Positions 7,037-7,575 of a stretch of 7,575 nt of DNA are shown here, piece after piece. The position numbers and the translations under genes were made by a program. Numbering within the stretch: the stretch's first letter is position 1; every line of letters starts with the position of its first letter. Below the pieces are notes generated by a model. That model was given only the letters and a program-made list of their open reading frames with translations, ran no database searches and was not told the DNA's origin. This DNA is from Muribaculaceae bacterium (GTDB taxonomy: Bacteria > Bacteroidota > Bacteroidia > Bacteroidales > Muribaculaceae), in assembly GCA_020026215.1 (NCBI GenBank), contig JAHHQT010000089.1, forward strand, positions 1 to 7,575, read 5' to 3'.

Positions 7037-7083
7037 AAACTGTGTCAGCAAAGAATAAAATATTATATTTGCTAACACAGTTT
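7037..7083 (+). terminator. Hairpin plus T-run at the IS left end, upstream of the transposase
   Basis: AAACTGTGTCAGCAAA (7037-7052) and TTTGCTAACACAGTTT (7068-7083) form a 16-bp inverted repeat with one mismatch and a 15-nt loop. T residues continue to 7086, giving a run of six T's from 7081. This has the form of an intrinsic terminator acting on transcripts that enter the element from the left, just 3-6 nt before the transposase ATG. Part of it probably belongs to the IS terminal repeat. Confidence 0.55.
7064..7072 (+). promoter_or_regulatory. -7 promoter element of the transposase gene
   Basis: TATATTTGC matches TAnnTTTG and ends 16 nt before the ATG at 7089. TGTG at 7041-7044 lies 19 nt upstream and matches the -33 TTTG at three of four bases. 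The -7 element covers the end of the hairpin loop and the start of its right arm, while the -33 is in the left arm. Confidence 0.5.
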
Positions 7084-7088
7084 TTTAT

Positions 7089-7575
7089 ATGAAAGAAGAA
7101 TTTGATTTTGAAAGTATCAAGAACAAGGCTATCGAACAATTGAAGTCTGGTAAGTCATTATTGGGTAAAGATGGTGCATTTGCTCCTTTACTAGAAAGTA
7201 TCTTAAATGCAGCACTTGAAGGTGAAATGGATGCTCATTTAACTTCAGAAGAACGCGAAAACGGCAATCGCCGTAATGGTAAGATGCAAAAGCAGGTTCA
7301 GACACCACTGGGCGAAGTAACCGTTTCAACCCCCAGAGATCGTAATTCAAGCTTCGATCCTCAGTTTATCAAGAAGCGCGAAACCATCCTTGCAGAAGGG
7401 GTTGCAGACCGCATAATCGGCCTATATGCTCTGGGTAACAGTACACGTGAAATCAGTGACTGGATGGAAGAAAACTTAGGTAACCGTGTTTCTGCCGACA
7501 CAATCAGCAGCATAACCGACCGTGTTCTGCCTGAGATAAAAGCCTGGAAGTCACGCATGCTTGACTCCGTTTATC
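7089..7575 (+). CDS. IS256-family (Mutator-type) transposase, N-terminal part
   Basis: The first 162 codons are open and run off the right edge; full-length members are about 400 residues. The N-terminal region matches the family. FAPLLESILNAALEGEMDAHL at 31-51 is followed by NGNRRNGKMQKQVQTPLGEVTVSTPRDRN (58-86), the usual NxRNG...G....PRDR block. EFDPQ-type sequence (SSFDPQFIKKR, 87-97) and IIGLYALGNSTREISDWM (109-126) come next. SADTISSITDRVLPEIKAW (135-153) precedes the catalytic region. The first Asp of the DDE triad would come just past the window edge, so catalytic integrity cannot be judged. The ATG at 7089 follows the -7 element by 16 nt and gives the normal family N-terminus. Nothing visible suggests it is broken. 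Confidence 0.93.
   Translation, partial: MKEEFDFESIKNKAIEQLKSGKSLLGKDGAFAPLLESILNAALEGEMDAHLTSEERENGNRRNGKMQKQVQTPLGEVTVSTPRDRNSSFDPQFIKKRETILAEGVADRIIGLYALGNSTREISDWMEENLGNRVSADTISSITDRVLPEIKAWKSRMLDSVY

Larger units (their letters stand above)
7024..7575 (+). mobile_element. IS256-family insertion sequence, left part only
   Basis: The element is recognised by its Mutator/IS256-type transposase. The left end is placed near 7024-7027, where GAGGATGTAAATTAAACTGTGT begins a likely terminal inverted repeat: IS256-family ends often start with GA or GG and contain a GTGT motif about 15-20 bp in. The exact boundary cannot be fixed, because the right end and the target-site duplication (usually 8-9 bp) lie outside the window. 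Confidence 0.75.

Noticed and set aside
7129..7558. Minus-strand open frames at 7129-7350 and 7361-7558
   Set aside because: They are antisense to the recognisable IS256 transposase and have no independent support.
1..7575. CRISPR array, tRNA or rRNA gene, toxin-antitoxin or defence locus
   Set aside because: I looked for regularly spaced direct repeats, cloverleaf-like arms and defence-type protein motifs and found none I could support.

Overview
The window looks like a chromosomal segment from a member of the Bacteroidales (Prevotella- or Bacteroides-like). Five intergenic sites carry the Bacteroidota -7 promoter element TAnnTTTG, leaders are A/T-rich without Shine-Dalgarno sequences, and the protein repertoire fits: an exported glycogen-debranching-type glycosidase, a ZupT-like ZIP transporter, a GT2 lipid-phosphate glycosyltransferase, glutamine-dependent NAD synthetase and an IS256-family element. 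The genus assignment is inference.

Layout. Positions 1-2077 (minus) are the first 692 codons of a secreted amylo-alpha-1,6-glucosidase-like enzyme; its 3' end lies beyond the left edge. A 121-bp divergent intergenic region holds its promoter, a promoter for the plus-strand gene and a small palindrome. Positions 2199-5950 (plus) hold zupT, a membrane-anchored GT2 glycosyltransferase and nadE, with gaps of 59 and 12 nt and no terminator visible between them, so they may be one transcript. A strong bidirectional hairpin at 5971-5998 ends nadE and the convergent yjbQ (6006-6419, minus). yjbQ and a small DUF4359-like membrane-anchored protein (6559-6909, plus) diverge from a shared intergenic region with a -7 element for each. 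About 115 bp of non-coding sequence follows. The left end of an IS256-family insertion sequence, with the first 162 codons of its transposase, then runs off the right edge.

Most of the window is ordinary housekeeping and carbohydrate metabolism; I see no defence locus, CRISPR array or clearly new multi-gene system. The most interesting local structure is the IS left end. A hairpin followed by a T-run sits directly before the transposase start, and the likely transposase promoter lies in its loop and right arm. This could terminate transcription entering from outside while leaving the element's own transcript unaffected. In three genes an in-frame TTG lies upstream of the better ATG start. In two of these (zupT, yjbQ) the TTG is part of the -7 promoter element itself, so the ATG was chosen.
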